Source: Caldimonas thermodepolymerans
GTDB lineage: Bacteria > Pseudomonadota > Gammaproteobacteria > Burkholderiales > Burkholderiaceae_C
Assembly (NCBI RefSeq): GCF_015476235.1
Contig: NZ_CP064338.1
Coordinates: 1,364,001 to 1,428,000, forward strand
DNA: 64,000 nt
Reading direction: 5' to 3'
A model generated the notes under the pieces. It saw only the letters and a program-made list of their open reading frames with translations. It did no database searches and had not been told where the DNA came from. Every line of letters starts with the position of its first letter. The first letter of the stretch is position 1. Positions 8,093 to 20,445 of this stretch are shown one piece after another. Position numbers and translations under genes: made by a program.

Positions 8093-9603
8093 ACGTGCTG
8101 GAACACCTGGGCCTGGGCTTCGGCGTCGCCCTGGCCCCGATCAACCTGCTGGTGGCGGCGCTGGGCGCCTTCTTCGGCACCATCGTCGGCGTGCTGCCGG
8201 GCCTCGGGCCCATCAACGGCGTGGCGATGCTGGTGCCCATCGCCTTCGCGATGGGCCTGCCGCCCGAGACCGCGCTGATCCTGCTCGCGGCAGTGTACGT
8301 CGGCGCCGAGTATGGCGGGCGCATCACCTCGATCCTGCTCAACGTGCCGGGCGAGGCGGCCGCGGTGATGACCACGCTGGACGGCTACCCGCTCGCGCGC
8401 CAGGGCCTGGCCAGCGTGGCATTGTCGCTGTCGGCCTGGGCCTCGTTCGTCGGCTCGACCATCGCGACGCTGGGCATCATCCTGCTTGCGCCGATGCTCG
8501 CGAGATGGGCCATCGCCTTCGGGCCGGCCGAGTACTTCGTGCTGATGGTGTTCGCCTTCTGCGCGCTGACCAGCCTGCTGGGCGACAAGCCGGTCAAGGG
8601 CGTGCTGGCCGCGGCGATCGGCCTGGCCATCTCGACGGTCGGCGTGGACGCCAACTCGGGCGTGTACCGCTACACCTTCGACCTGCCCGAGCTGGCCGAC
8701 GGCATCGACTTCGTCGTGGTGGTGATCGGCCTGTTCGCGATCGCCGAGATGATGCAGATGCTGGAAAACCTGCTGACCGGGCAGAAGGTCGAGGTGCCGC
8801 CCAGCCAGCGCAAGCTGTTCAACTTCCGGGAAGTGCTGTTCACCTGGTGGAGCACGCTGCGCAGCGGCGTGATGGGCTTCTTCATCGGCGTGCTGCCGGG
8901 GGCGGGTGCCAGCGTGGCCTCGGCCGTGGCCTATGCCAACGAGAAGCGCCTGTGCGAGGGCAGAGACCCGGATGCGAAGTTCGGCCGCGGCGACATGCGC
9001 GGCCTGGTGGCGCCGGAGTCGGCCAACAACAGCGCGGCCACCGGCTCGTTCATCCCGATGCTGACGCTGGGCGTGCCGGGCTCCGGCACCACCGCGGTGA
9101 TGATGGGCGCGCTCACGCTCTACAACATCACGCCCGGCCCGGCGCTGTTCGACGCCCAGCCGCAGCTGGTGTGGGGCCTGATTGCCTCGCTGTTCGTCGC
9201 CAACGTGCTGCTGTTCGTGATGAACGTGCCGATGGTGCGCGTGTTCGCGGCCATGCTGTCGATCCCCGGCTGGCTGCTGGTGCCGGGCATCCTGTGCATC
9301 AGCTTCATCGGCGTCTACGCGATCAGCGCCTCGACCTTCGACCTGCTGTTGACGGTGGGCATCGGCGTGATCGGCTACTTCCTGCGCAAGCTCGACGTGC
9401 CGATGGCGCCGATGGTGCTCGGCGTGGTGCTGGGCGACATGATGGAGCAGAACCTGCGCCGCGCGCTGTCGATGACCGACGGCGAGCTGCACATCCTCTG
9501 GTCCAGCCCGGTCACCGTGGCGCTGTGGCTGCTGGCCGCAGCCGTGGTGGTGGTGCCGGCGCTGCTGCGCCGCCTGCGTGCCGCGCGCCCGGCTACGGCG
9601 TGA
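8089..9603 (+). CDS. tctA: Tripartite tricarboxylate transporter large permease TctA
   Basis: The 504-residue integral membrane protein has about twelve helices. It carries the duplicated TctA signature: VGVLPGLGPINGVAMLVP at about 29-46 and, in the second half, GVLPGAGASVASAVAY at about 266-281 plus the ESANNSAATGSFIPMLTLG segment. Translation starts at a GTG overlapping the tctB stop (GTGA). It is the transport channel, using the ion gradient. The 3' end overlaps the convergent truC by 11 bp. Confidence 0.95.
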   Translation: MNVLEHLGLGFGVALAPINLLVAALGAFFGTIVGVLPGLGPINGVAMLVPIAFAMGLPPETALILLAAVYVGAEYGGRITSILLNVPGEAAAVMTTLDGYPLARQGLASVALSLSAWASFVGSTIATLGIILLAPMLARWAIAFGPAEYFVLMVFAFCALTSLLGDKPVKGVLAAAIGLAISTVGVDANSGVYRYTFDLPELADGIDFVVVVIGLFAIAEMMQMLENLLTGQKVEVPPSQRKLFNFREVLFTWWSTLRSGVMGFFIGVLPGAGASVASAVAYANEKRLCEGRDPDAKFGRGDMRGLVAPESANNSAATGSFIPMLTLGVPGSGTTAVMMGALTLYNITPGPALFDAQPQLVWGLIASLFVANVLLFVMNVPMVRVFAAMLSIPGWLLVPGILCISFIGVYAISASTFDLLLTVGIGVIGYFLRKLDVPMAPMVLGVVLGDMMEQNLRRALSMTDGELHILWSSPVTVALWLLAAAVVVVPALLRRLRAARPATA

Positions 9604-10357
9604 GGCCGGGTTCGGCCCGGTCCCAGCGCCAGCCGGGCAGGGCGCACAGCCGGCGCCAGTGGGCGTCCGGCGGCGCCTCGATGCGCAGCGGCTGCCCGCT
9701 CCACGGGTGCGGCAGCTCCAGCCGCTGCGCATGCAGCCACAGCCGCGCGATCCCCAGCTGCCGCGCCCACCAGCGGTTGTGGTCGCCCTTGCCGTAGGTG
9801 GCGTCACCGATGATGGGGTGGCTGGCGTGCTTCAGGTGCCGGCGCAGCTGGTGCTGCCGGCCGGTCTCGGGCACCAGCGACAGCAGCGCGTAGCGGTTGG
9901 TCGGGTGCGGGCCCAGGCCGTTTTCCACTTCCAGCGTCGCGAGGCGCTCGTAGCGCGTCAGCGCCGGCTGCGGGGTCGTCACGACGCCGCGGTCGGTCTG
10001 CGGGGGCGGCTCCTCGTCCAGGCGGCTGAGCGGGTGGTCGATCCGGCCGGCCGCGTCGGTCCAGCCGCGCACCAGCGCGAGGTAGCGCTTGTGCGTCTCG
10101 CGCGCGGCAAAGTGTCCGGTCAGGCGGTGCGCCGTGTCGGCATCCAGCGCGAACAGCAGCACGCCGGAAGTGCCCCGGTCCAGCCGGTGCACCGGGTAGA
10201 CGTGGCGGCCCAGCTGGTCGCGCAGCGTCTGCAGCACGAAGCGCTCGTCGCGCCCGGCCAGCGGCGTGCGGTGCACGAGCATGCCGGGCGGCTTGTCGAC
10301 CGCGACCAGGTGCTCGTCGTGCAGGAGTATCGGCAACAGATCCATGTCGGGGCGCAT
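9593..10357 (-). CDS. truC: tRNA pseudouridine(65) synthase TruC / RluA-family pseudouridine synthase
   Basis: This RluA-family pseudouridine synthase of about 250 residues has the catalytic motif HRLDRGTSGVLLF (catalytic Asp in HRLDR) and the second motif PETGRQHQLRRHLKH. The N-terminal DEHLVAVDKPPGMLVHR and the length match TruC (E. coli YqcB), which modifies U65 of tRNA-Ile and tRNA-Asp; RluA or RluC activity cannot be fully excluded. There is no S4 domain. Start is uncertain: ATG at 10357 or 10345, neither with a clear ribosome site. It converges on tctA with an 11-bp overlap and diverges from the tctD-like gene. Confidence 0.88.
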   Translation of the reverse strand: MRPDMDLLPILLHDEHLVAVDKPPGMLVHRTPLAGRDERFVLQTLRDQLGRHVYPVHRLDRGTSGVLLFALDADTAHRLTGHFAARETHKRYLALVRGWTDAAGRIDHPLSRLDEEPPPQTDRGVVTTPQPALTRYERLATLEVENGLGPHPTNRYALLSLVPETGRQHQLRRHLKHASHPIIGDATYGKGDHNRWWARQLGIARLWLHAQRLELPHPWSGQPLRIEAPPDAHWRRLCALPGWRWDRAEPGLTP

Positions 10358-10419
10358 TGTGACGGTGCGCGTCCGGTTTACAGTGCAAGGTCGAAGCTGT
10401 GATGATGGGACCCACCGCA

Positions 10420-11082
10420 ATGCGCATTCTGCTGGCAGAGGACGAACATGCCCTGGGCGTGTGGCTGTCCAAGGCCCTGGAGCAGGCCGGTTTCCGGGTC
10501 GTGTGGGTGGACGACGGGCGGCTCGCCGAGCGCTCGCTGGCCGAGCACGACTTCGACGCGATGATCCTCGACCTGGGCCTGCCGGGCCGCGACGGCCACG
10601 AGCTGCTGCAGCGCCTGCGCGCCCAGGACAAGCGCCTGCCGGTGCTGATCCTCACCGCGCGCGACTCGCTGGCCGAGCGGGTCAGCACCCTCAACGAGGG
10701 CGCCGACGACTTCCTCGCCAAGCCGTTCGCGATCGAGGAACTGGAGGCTCGCCTGGTCGCGCTGGTGCGGCGTGCGCGCGGCGTGGAGCACCCGCGCTTT
10801 GCCTGCGGGCCGCTGGTGTTCGACACCGTCACGCGCCAGTTCACCCTGCACCAGGAACCGCTCGCATTGTCGCCGCGCGAGCAGGCGGTGCTCAAGACGC
10901 TGATCCAGCGCAGCGGCGAGCCGCTGTCCAAGCAGCAGATCCTCGACCGCGTGTTCTCCGACGACGAGGACGTGCAACCCGAGGCGGTCGAGGTGCTGAT
11001 CCACCGCCTGCGCAAGCGCCTGGAGAACACCGGGGTGCGCATCGTCACGCTGCGCGGGCTGGGTTACGTGCTGGAAGGCTGA
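10420..11082 (+). CDS. tctD: OmpR/TctD-family response regulator
   Basis: The 220-residue regulator has a receiver domain (1-115; acidic pocket DE at 9-10, phospho-acceptor Asp51 in MILDLGLPG, conserved Lys in AKPF near 101) and an OmpR-type winged-helix DNA-binding domain (about 125-220, ending in RGLGYVL). The ATG at 10420 gives the canonical MRILLAED opening; GTG/ATG codons at 10399-10405 are in frame but add only a few residues. It overlaps the histidine kinase gene by 3 bp. Position beside tctCBA supports control of that transporter, although QseB/BasR-like roles are possible. Confidence 0.9.
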   Translation: MRILLAEDEHALGVWLSKALEQAGFRVVWVDDGRLAERSLAEHDFDAMILDLGLPGRDGHELLQRLRAQDKRLPVLILTARDSLAERVSTLNEGADDFLAKPFAIEELEARLVALVRRARGVEHPRFACGPLVFDTVTRQFTLHQEPLALSPREQAVLKTLIQRSGEPLSKQQILDRVFSDDEDVQPEAVEVLIHRLRKRLENTGVRIVTLRGLGYVLEG

Positions 11083-12473
11083 TGCGGCTGCGGCTGAGCC
11101 TCAAGCAGAGCCTGTTGCTGCTGCTGGTGCCCACGCTGGCGGCGGTGGCGACGGTGGAGCTGTGGCTGACGCGGCGCCACGCGCTGGAAGCCGCCAACGC
11201 CGCCTACGACCGCTCGCTGCTCGGTGCGATCAAGTCCATCGACGCCAACGTCTCGACCGCCTCGGGCGGGCTGTCGGTGGAGCTGCCGTACGCGCAGCTG
11301 GAGTTCTTCCAGCTCACCGCCAGCGGCTCGGTGTACTTCCGCGTCGCCACCACCGACGGGCTGGTCGAGGTCGGCAACGCCGACCTGCCGCTGCCGCCGG
11401 CCCCGCTGGCGCTGAGCGTGCCGGTGTTCTACGACGCGGACTACTTCGGCGAGCCGCTGCGCCTGGGCGCCTACATGCGCCCGCTGGAGCGGTCGCTGTC
11501 CAGCAGCGGCGCGCAGCACCTGGTGATCCAGGTGGCCGAGGGCACGCTCTCGCGCGAGGAGTTCACGCGCAGCTTCGTCGCGCGTGCGGCGTTGCGCGAC
11601 GGGCTGGCACTGGTGCTGACCGCGATCGCGATCGCGGCGATGGTGGCGCTGGCGCTGCGGCCGGTGTCACGCCTGGCGGAGCAGGTGCGCAGCCGCAAGC
11701 CCACCGACCTGACGCCGCTGGAGGCGCGCGGCCTGCCGGCGGACATCCAGCCGCTGGTCGACGCGATCAACCAGCAGCTGGAGCGCACCCAGGAGCTGAT
11801 GCGCCAGCAGCGCGTGTTCTTCGACGACGCCTCGCACCAGCTGCGCACGCCGCTGGCGACGCTGCGCACCCAGGTGGACTACGCGCTGCGCGAGTCCGAC
11901 CCGGCGCGGGTGCGCGAGACCCTGCAGGCGCTGTCGCGCCAGATCGACCACGCCACCCGCGCCACCAACCAGCTGCTGACGCTGGCGCGCAGCGACACGG
12001 CGCACCTGCAGCGCGTCGAGTTCGACGCCGTCGAGCTGGTGCGCGAGGTGGCGATGGATCTGCTGCCGCGCGCGCGGGCCCGCGCCCAGGACTTCGGCAT
12101 CGACGTGCCGGGCGAGCCGGTACGGGTGCTGGGCGACCGGCAGCTGCTGCGCGAGGCGCTGGCCAACCTGGCCGACAACGCGATCCGCCACACGCCGGAA
12201 GGCGGCGTGGTGACGCTGGGCCTGGCCGCGGACCGGCTCGGCTGCAGCATCACCGTGGTCGACACCGGTCCCGGCGTGCCGGAGGCGGAGCTCGCGCGCC
12301 TGGGGCAGCGCTTCGTGCGCGGCCGCCACAGCACCGGCTCGGGCCTGGGGCTGGCGATCGCGCGCGGCATCATCGAGCGGCACGGCGGGGCGCTGCGCAT
12401 CGAGCGCTGCAGCCCCGGTCCCGGACTGCGGGTGGCCCTGTGGTGGCCCGGCGTCGTGCCCGAAACTGCCTGA
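11082..12473 (+). CDS. tctE: Sensor histidine kinase, TctE-like
   Basis: The 463-residue inner-membrane kinase has an N-terminal helix (about 8-25), a periplasmic sensor region (about 26-165, TctE/2CSK-N type), a second helix (about 168-190), a short linker and a HisKA domain with phospho-acceptor His252 in DDASHQLRTPL. A HATPase domain follows (N box ANLADNAIRH, G1 DTGPGVPE, G2 GSGLGLAI). The ATG overlaps the regulator stop (TGATG), so kinase and regulator are translationally coupled. The cognate substrate is probably the tricarboxylate or related acid imported by tctCBA. Confidence 0.9.
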   Translation: MRLRLSLKQSLLLLLVPTLAAVATVELWLTRRHALEAANAAYDRSLLGAIKSIDANVSTASGGLSVELPYAQLEFFQLTASGSVYFRVATTDGLVEVGNADLPLPPAPLALSVPVFYDADYFGEPLRLGAYMRPLERSLSSSGAQHLVIQVAEGTLSREEFTRSFVARAALRDGLALVLTAIAIAAMVALALRPVSRLAEQVRSRKPTDLTPLEARGLPADIQPLVDAINQQLERTQELMRQQRVFFDDASHQLRTPLATLRTQVDYALRESDPARVRETLQALSRQIDHATRATNQLLTLARSDTAHLQRVEFDAVELVREVAMDLLPRARARAQDFGIDVPGEPVRVLGDRQLLREALANLADNAIRHTPEGGVVTLGLAADRLGCSITVVDTGPGVPEAELARLGQRFVRGRHSTGSGLGLAIARGIIERHGGALRIERCSPGPGLRVALWWPGVVPETA

Positions 12474-12560
12474 TCTTCCTCAAAAGCCCAGGTCTGCCCG
12501 GGTGGCAAAGCGCCCGCGCCCACCGCACAATACACCTACGTCAACTAGGGGAATTCGCGC

Positions 12561-15476
<2,916 letters not shown>

Positions 15477-15491
15477 CTGCGGGGCGCGGCG

Positions 15492-15893
15492 TCAGCGGAT
15501 GTCGCCATCGACGTAGTACCAGCGCCCGTGCTCGCGCACGAAGCGGCTGCGCTCGTGCAGGCGGTGGGCGCGGCCGCCCAGCTTGCTGCGCGCGACGAAC
15601 TCCACCGTCGCGTGGTCGGCGTCCTGCTGCTCGTGGCGCTTCACGTCCAGGCCCAGCCAGCGCAGGCCCGGTTCGGAGGGCTCCAGCGTCGCCGGCCGCG
15701 TGCTCGGGTGCCAGGTGTCGAGCAGGTAGTCCCGCAGTCCCAGCACGAAGGCCGCGTAGCGCGAGCGCATCAGCGCCTCGGCGGTCGGGGCCTGCAGCCG
15801 GGTCGCGCCGGCGTGCCAGCGGCCGCAGCAGTGGGCATAGGGCCGCGCAGAGCCGCACGGGCAGTCGGCAGGAACAGGGGCGGGCGTGTCCAT
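15492..15893 (-). CDS. YchJ-family protein with N-terminal SEC-C zinc motif
   Basis: The protein of about 133 residues belongs to the UPF0225/YchJ family. The N-terminal CPCGS...HCCG cluster is a SEC-C-type zinc ligand set, and the following domain has the YchJ NTF2-like sequence (LMRSRYAAFVLG, DTWHPSTRP, VEFVARSK). Function is unknown in the family; SEC-C motifs mediate protein binding, as in SecA. Start ATG 15893 is preferred because a TAACAT -10-like element lies 10 nt upstream; the ATG at 15905 would add four residues. It converges on the hybrid kinase. Confidence 0.85.
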   Translation of the reverse strand: MDTPAPVPADCPCGSARPYAHCCGRWHAGATRLQAPTAEALMRSRYAAFVLGLRDYLLDTWHPSTRPATLEPSEPGLRWLGLDVKRHEQQDADHATVEFVARSKLGGRAHRLHERSRFVREHGRWYYVDGDIR

Positions 15894-16000
15894 CAGGGCC
15901 GCCATGTTAGCGGAGCGCAAGGCGCGAGGCCGAAGCCCGTCGCGTTCCGTCCGCGGCGTCCCGCTGGTAACCTTGGGCTGTTTGACCCCCACGCACGTCC

Positions 16001-16774
16001 ATGCTGTTCCTCCTGTCTCCTGCCAAGACCCTCGACTACGACACCCCGGCGCACGTCGCCACCCACACCAAGCCGCTGTTCGTCAAGCAGTCCGCCGAGC
16101 TGATCGAGGTGCTGCGGCAGAAGACCCCGGCCGAAATCGCCAGCCTGATGGGCATCAGCGACGCGCTCGCGCAGCTCAACGTCGCGCGCTACGCCGCCTG
16201 GTCGCCGCGCTTCACCGCCGGCAACTCCAAGCAGGCCGTGCTGGCCTTCAACGGCGATGTCTACGAAGGGCTGGATGCGCGCAGCCTGAGCGCCGAGCAG
16301 CTCGACTGGGCACAGCAGCACCTCGTGATCCTGAGCGGCCTGTACGGCGCGCTGCGCCCACTGGACTGGATGCAGCCGTACCGGCTGGAAATGGGCACGA
16401 AGCTCGCCAACGCGCGCGGCAAGGACCTGTACGCCTACTGGGGCAGCACGATCGCTGCCTACCTCAACGAGCGCCTGGCCGAGGACGCCACCCCGGTGGT
16501 GGTCAACCTCGCGTCGGAGGAGTACTTCAAGGCCGTGGACCGCAAGACGCTCAAGGCACGTGTGATCCAGTGCGTGTTCGAGGACTGGAAGGGCGGCGCC
16601 TACAAGGTCATCAGCTTCCACGCCAAGCGCGCGCGCGGCCTGATGGCGCGCTACGCGATCGAGCAGCGCGTCACCTTGCCCGCGCAGCTCGAGCAGTTCG
16701 CCAGCGAAGGGTACGCTTACGATGCCGGCGCTTCGGCACCGGACCGGCTCGTGTTCCGCCGGCGCGCGGACTGA
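16001..16774 (+). CDS. yaaA: Peroxide stress protein YaaA
   Basis: This 257-residue member of the DUF328/YaaA family begins with [12 protein letters not shown]. It contains the diagnostic blocks [12 protein letters not shown] (about 84-95), [22 protein letters not shown] (blocks at about 111-132), and [14 protein letters not shown]. In E. coli YaaA, induced by OxyR, limits unincorporated iron and so lowers Fenton damage; the protein also binds DNA. Length is typical. A TAACCT hexamer near 15967 may be its -10. Confidence 0.93.
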   Translation: MLFLLSPAKTLDYDTPAHVATHTKPLFVKQSAELIEVLRQKTPAEIASLMGISDALAQLNVARYAAWSPRFTAGNSKQAVLAFNGDVYEGLDARSLSAEQLDWAQQHLVILSGLYGALRPLDWMQPYRLEMGTKLANARGKDLYAYWGSTIAAYLNERLAEDATPVVVNLASEEYFKAVDRKTLKARVIQCVFEDWKGGAYKVISFHAKRARGLMARYAIEQRVTLPAQLEQFASEGYAYDAGASAPDRLVFRRRAD

Positions 16775-16823
16775 GGCGGCTTTTCATTCCGGCACCACCG
16801 CGATCGATCGAGCGACGACGACC

Positions 16824-17696
16824 ATGAGCACGCAGCAGATCACTCCGGAACTTCGACAGTGGATCATCGAGCAGGCCACCGCCGGGCATTCGGCGCATGC
16901 CCTGCTCAAGGCCATGGTGGAACGCGGCTGGGACGAGGACGTGGCCACCGACGCGATGGAGGAGGTGCTGCAGGCCTACCTGCGCGAACGCGGCCTGACC
17001 GTGCCGGCGGTGCCTGCCGCGACCCAGCCGCCGCCGGCGAGCCTGGTGCCCGAGCCCGACCTTGCCGGTTCGCCGAGCACGGTGTGGGCCGGTGACCGCG
17101 AGGTGCAGGTCGTGATGTCCATGCATGACCCGCGCGTGGTGGTGTTCGGCGGCTTCCTCAGCGACGAGGAATGCGACGAGCTGATGGCGCTGGCCGCACC
17201 GCGCCTGGTGCGCTCGGAGACGGTCAAGACCGACACCGGCACCAGCGAGGTCAACGAGGCCCGCACCAGCGACGGCATGTTCTTCCGGCGCGGCGAGAAC
17301 GCGCTGTGCGAGCGCATCGAGCAGCGCATCGCGACCCTGCTGCGCTGGCCGGTGGAAAACGGCGAGGGGCTGCAGGTGCTGCGCTACCGGCCCGGCGCGG
17401 AGTACAAGCCCCACTACGACTACTTCGACCCCGCCCAGCCCGGCACGCCGACCATCCTGCGCCGCGGCGGGCAGCGCGTGGGCACGCTGGTGATGTACCT
17501 CAACACGCCGGCCAGGGGGGGCGGCACCACCTTCCCGGACGCCAGGCTCGAGGTCGCGCCGGTCAAGGGCCACGCGGTGTTCTTCAGCTACGCCCGCCCG
17601 CACCCGTCGACGCGCACCCTGCACGGCGGCGCGCCGGTGCTCGAAGGCGAGAAGTGGGTCGCGACCAAATGGCTGCGCGCCGGCCGCTTCGAATGA
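16824..17696 (+). CDS. 2OG-Fe(II) oxygenase, prolyl 4-hydroxylase family
   Basis: The 290-residue protein has an N-terminal helical region (1-60) and a C-terminal P4H catalytic domain (about 105-288). The iron ligands are His197 and Asp199 in PHYDYFD and His267 in TLHGG, with Lys277 (EKWVATKW) placed to bind 2-oxoglutarate. The RYRPGAEYKPH segment and GTLVMYLN strand are typical of bacterial P4Hs such as those acting on elongation factor Tu. The substrate here is unknown. The ATG at 16824 is chosen; the open frame reads back to 16722 inside yaaA. No signal peptide, so cytoplasmic. Confidence 0.9.
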   Translation: MSTQQITPELRQWIIEQATAGHSAHALLKAMVERGWDEDVATDAMEEVLQAYLRERGLTVPAVPAATQPPPASLVPEPDLAGSPSTVWAGDREVQVVMSMHDPRVVVFGGFLSDEECDELMALAAPRLVRSETVKTDTGTSEVNEARTSDGMFFRRGENALCERIEQRIATLLRWPVENGEGLQVLRYRPGAEYKPHYDYFDPAQPGTPTILRRGGQRVGTLVMYLNTPARGGGTTFPDARLEVAPVKGHAVFFSYARPHPSTRTLHGGAPVLEGEKWVATKWLRAGRFE

Positions 17697-17709
17697 GCCG
17701 CTGCCGCCC

Positions 17710-18753
17710 ATGCCGATGAGTACGCCGCCATCCGGGGATGACCTGCCGCTGGCCGGCGTGCGGGTGCTCGACCTGACGCGCCTGCTGCCCGGCCCGTTCG
17801 CGACCCTGCACCTGCGCCGCATGGGGGCCGACGTGCTGAAGATCGAGGACCCGGGCGAGGGCGACTACGCCCGCACGCTGCTGCGCACCCCGGCCGAGGC
17901 CGCGCAGGGCGAGCCCAGCCTGTTCTTCCGCCTGCTCAACGAGGGCAAGCGCCTGCACCGCATCGACCTCACGCAGGCGGCCGGCCGCGACGAGCTGCTC
18001 TCGCTGGCGCGCGACGCCGACGTGCTGGTCGAGGGCTTCCGCCCCGGCGTGATGGACCGGCTGGGCGTGGGCTGGGACGCGCTGCACGCCGCCCACCCGC
18101 GCCTGGTGATGTGCTCGATCAGCGGCTATGGCCAGACCGGCCCGTATGCGCGCATGGCCGGGCACGACATCAACTACGTCGGCTATGCGGGCGTGCTCGA
18201 GCAGATCGCCACCCGCGACGGGCAGCCGGTGATCCCCAACTTCCAGATCGGCGACCTGTTCGGCGGCACGCAGGCGGCCGTCAGCGGCATCCTCGCCGGG
18301 CTGTATGCCGCGCAGCGCACCGGCCGCGGCCGGCATGTGGACGTGTCGATGACGCACGTCGTGCACGAGCACAACTTCCTCGCCCGCCTGGCGGTGGCCC
18401 GCGACGGCCACAGCCCGCCGCCCGCGCGCTCGCTGCTGACGGGCGGCGTGCCCTGCTACAACGTCTACCGCACCCGCGACGACCGCTGGATGGCCGTCGG
18501 CGCGCTGGAGCTGAAGTTCTGGCGCAAGTGCTGCGAGGTGCTGGGCCACCCCGAATGGGGCGAGCGGCACTGGATGCTGGGGCAGGAGATCGGCGGTGCC
18601 GACGCGCTGGCCCTGCAGGCCGAGGTGGCGGCGGTCTTCGCGCAGCAGACGCAGGCGCACTGGACCGCGCGGTTCGAGCCGGCGGACTGCTGCGTCACGC
18701 CGGTGCTGAGGATGGAAGAGGCGATGCGGCATCCGCTGTTCGCCGGGGGCTGA
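17710..18753 (+). CDS. CaiB/BaiF family III CoA-transferase / alpha-methylacyl-CoA racemase-like
   Basis: This 347-residue family III CoA-transferase-fold enzyme opens with LAGVRVLDLTRLLPGP. The GHDINY motif (His152, Asp153) and Asp182 in QIGDLFGG match the catalytic His/Asp residues of alpha-methylacyl-CoA racemases, so racemase activity on 2-methyl-branched acyl-CoA is more likely than carnitine CoA transfer. It follows the dioxygenase by 13 bp and may be cotranscribed with it, although no shared pathway is evident. A second ATG at 17716 is possible. A bidirectional terminator follows. Confidence 0.88.
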   Translation: MPMSTPPSGDDLPLAGVRVLDLTRLLPGPFATLHLRRMGADVLKIEDPGEGDYARTLLRTPAEAAQGEPSLFFRLLNEGKRLHRIDLTQAAGRDELLSLARDADVLVEGFRPGVMDRLGVGWDALHAAHPRLVMCSISGYGQTGPYARMAGHDINYVGYAGVLEQIATRDGQPVIPNFQIGDLFGGTQAAVSGILAGLYAAQRTGRGRHVDVSMTHVVHEHNFLARLAVARDGHSPPPARSLLTGGVPCYNVYRTRDDRWMAVGALELKFWRKCCEVLGHPEWGERHWMLGQEIGGADALALQAEVAAVFAQQTQAHWTARFEPADCCVTPVLRMEEAMRHPLFAGG

Positions 18754-18802
18754 CGCCGGCGCCTGCTCCGGCGTGGCCCTGTTCCCGGGGTCTGGCGGGC
18801 AC

Positions 18803-18830
18803 AAAAAAGCCGGCGTGTGGCCGGCTTCTT
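18803..18830. terminator. Bidirectional terminator between convergent genes
   Basis: GCCGGC (18809-18814) and GCCGGC (18820-18825) pair around a GTGTG loop, flanked by an A6 run upstream and TTCTTT downstream. It separates the racemase-like gene (+) from the rhlE-type helicase (-). Confidence 0.8.
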
Positions 18831-18867
18831 TCATGGTGCGCACGGGCCTTGCGGCCCGCACGGGGCG

Positions 18868-20445
18868 TCAGCCCTCGCGCCGCTTGCCGCCGAACGGCTT
18901 GCCGCCGAACTTCGCGCCCGCAGCGGCAGGCTTGCCGAACTTCTTCGGTGCGCCCGGGCGGCCTTGGCGGTCACCCTGGGGCTTGCCGCCGAAGCCGGCC
19001 TTGGGGCCGTGGCCGCGGGCCGCGTCGCGGCCGTGCGTGGCGGCCTCGAAGCTGCGCACCGGCTCGAACCAGTTCTCGTCGCGCTGGCGGCGTGGGGCCT
19101 GCGCGCGGGCCTCGAAGGGGCTGCGGTCGCGCGGGGCGCCGCTGCCGGAGGGCGAGCGGTCGCCGTCGGGGCGCGGGCCACGCGCGCCGAAGTCGCGGCG
19201 CGGCTTGAAGCCGGGCTTGCCCTTGCCGCCACCCATGCCGGGCTTCCAGCCGTCGGCCTTCTTGCGCTCGGTCGGGGCCGGGGCCTTGGGTTCCAGGCCG
19301 GCGATCGTCGCGGCGGGGATGCGCTGCGTCGTGAAGCGCTCGATGCGGCGGATCATCGGCACGTCGCGGCGCTCGGCCAGCGTGATCGCCAGGCCGTCGC
19401 GCCCGGCGCGGCCGGTGCGGCCGATGCGGTGCACGTAGTCCTCGGCCTTCATCGGCATGCCGTAGTTGATCACGTGCGTGATGGTCGGCACGTCGATGCC
19501 GCGCGCGGCGACGTCGGTGGCCACCAGCACGCGCAGCTGGCGCTGGCGCAGGCCCTGCAGCACGCGGTTGCGGCGGCCCTGCGGCATGCCGCCATGCAGC
19601 GCGGCGACCGCGTGGCCCAGCTCGGCCAGGTGGTCGGCCAGCCAGTCGGCGTCGCGCTGGGTGCTGGTGAACACGACCGCCTGGTCCAGCTCGCGCTCGG
19701 CCAGGATGTGCTCGAGCAGCGAGTTCTTGTGGCCGGGGTTGTCGGCCCAGTGCAGGCGCTGCTCGATGTGGGCGTGCGTGTCGGTGTGCGAGGCGACGTC
19801 GATGCGTTGCGGCTCGCGCGTCAGGCGCTGGGCGAGCCCGCCCACGTGCCCGGCGAAGGTGGCGCTGTACATCACGGTCTGGCGCTGCTCGGGCAGGGCC
19901 TCGGCGATCGCGGTGATGTCGTCGATGAAGCCCATGTCGAGCATGCGGTCGGCCTCGTCCAGCACCAGCATCTCGACGTGGTCCAGCACGGCCGCGCCGG
20001 TGCCCAGGTGGTCGAGCAGGCGGCCCGGGGTGGCGATCAGCACGTCCAGCGGGCCGCGCAGCGCCTTCAGCTGCGCGCCGTAGGGCACGCCGCCGACCAC
20101 GGTGGCCACGCGCAGGCCCTGCACGTGGCGGCCGTAGGTGATGCACGAGCGCGAGACCTGGATCGCCAGTTCGCGCGTGGGCGCCAGCACCAGGATGCGC
20201 GGGCCGTGCACCACGCCCTTGGCGCGGCGCTTGGTGTTGTCGCCGCGCGCGGCGAGGATGCGCTCCAGTGCGGGCAGCACGAACGAGGCGGTCTTGCCGC
20301 TGCCGGTGCTGGAGGAGACCATCAGGTCATGGCCCTCGAGCGCGGCCGGGATGGCGCGCGCCTGCACGGGCGTCGGTTCGGTGTAGCCGGCGGCCTCGAC
20401 GGCCTGCAGGATGGCGGGGGCAAGGCCCAGGGGAGCAAAAGTCAT
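18868..20445 (-). CDS. rhlE: DEAD-box ATP-dependent RNA helicase, RhlE-like (paralog 1)
   Basis: This 525-residue superfamily-2 helicase has the Q motif TEPTPVQ, motif I STGSGKT (about 46-52), Ia PTRELA, Ib TPGRLLD, DEAD (in [10 protein letters not shown]), SAT (YSATFAG), motif V ATDVAARGID and motif [12 protein letters not shown]. The core ends near 385. The remaining 140 residues are a basic, Gly/Lys/Arg/Pro-rich low-complexity tail that should bind RNA. RhlE proteins act in ribosome assembly and RNA turnover, often in the cold. It has a long upstream region (384 bp) that could carry a structured 5' leader. A second paralog lies at 26445-27908. Confidence 0.93.
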   Translation of the reverse strand: MTFAPLGLAPAILQAVEAAGYTEPTPVQARAIPAALEGHDLMVSSSTGSGKTASFVLPALERILAARGDNTKRRAKGVVHGPRILVLAPTRELAIQVSRSCITYGRHVQGLRVATVVGGVPYGAQLKALRGPLDVLIATPGRLLDHLGTGAAVLDHVEMLVLDEADRMLDMGFIDDITAIAEALPEQRQTVMYSATFAGHVGGLAQRLTREPQRIDVASHTDTHAHIEQRLHWADNPGHKNSLLEHILAERELDQAVVFTSTQRDADWLADHLAELGHAVAALHGGMPQGRRNRVLQGLRQRQLRVLVATDVAARGIDVPTITHVINYGMPMKAEDYVHRIGRTGRAGRDGLAITLAERRDVPMIRRIERFTTQRIPAATIAGLEPKAPAPTERKKADGWKPGMGGGKGKPGFKPRRDFGARGPRPDGDRSPSGSGAPRDRSPFEARAQAPRRQRDENWFEPVRSFEAATHGRDAARGHGPKAGFGGKPQGDRQGRPGAPKKFGKPAAAGAKFGGKPFGGKRREG

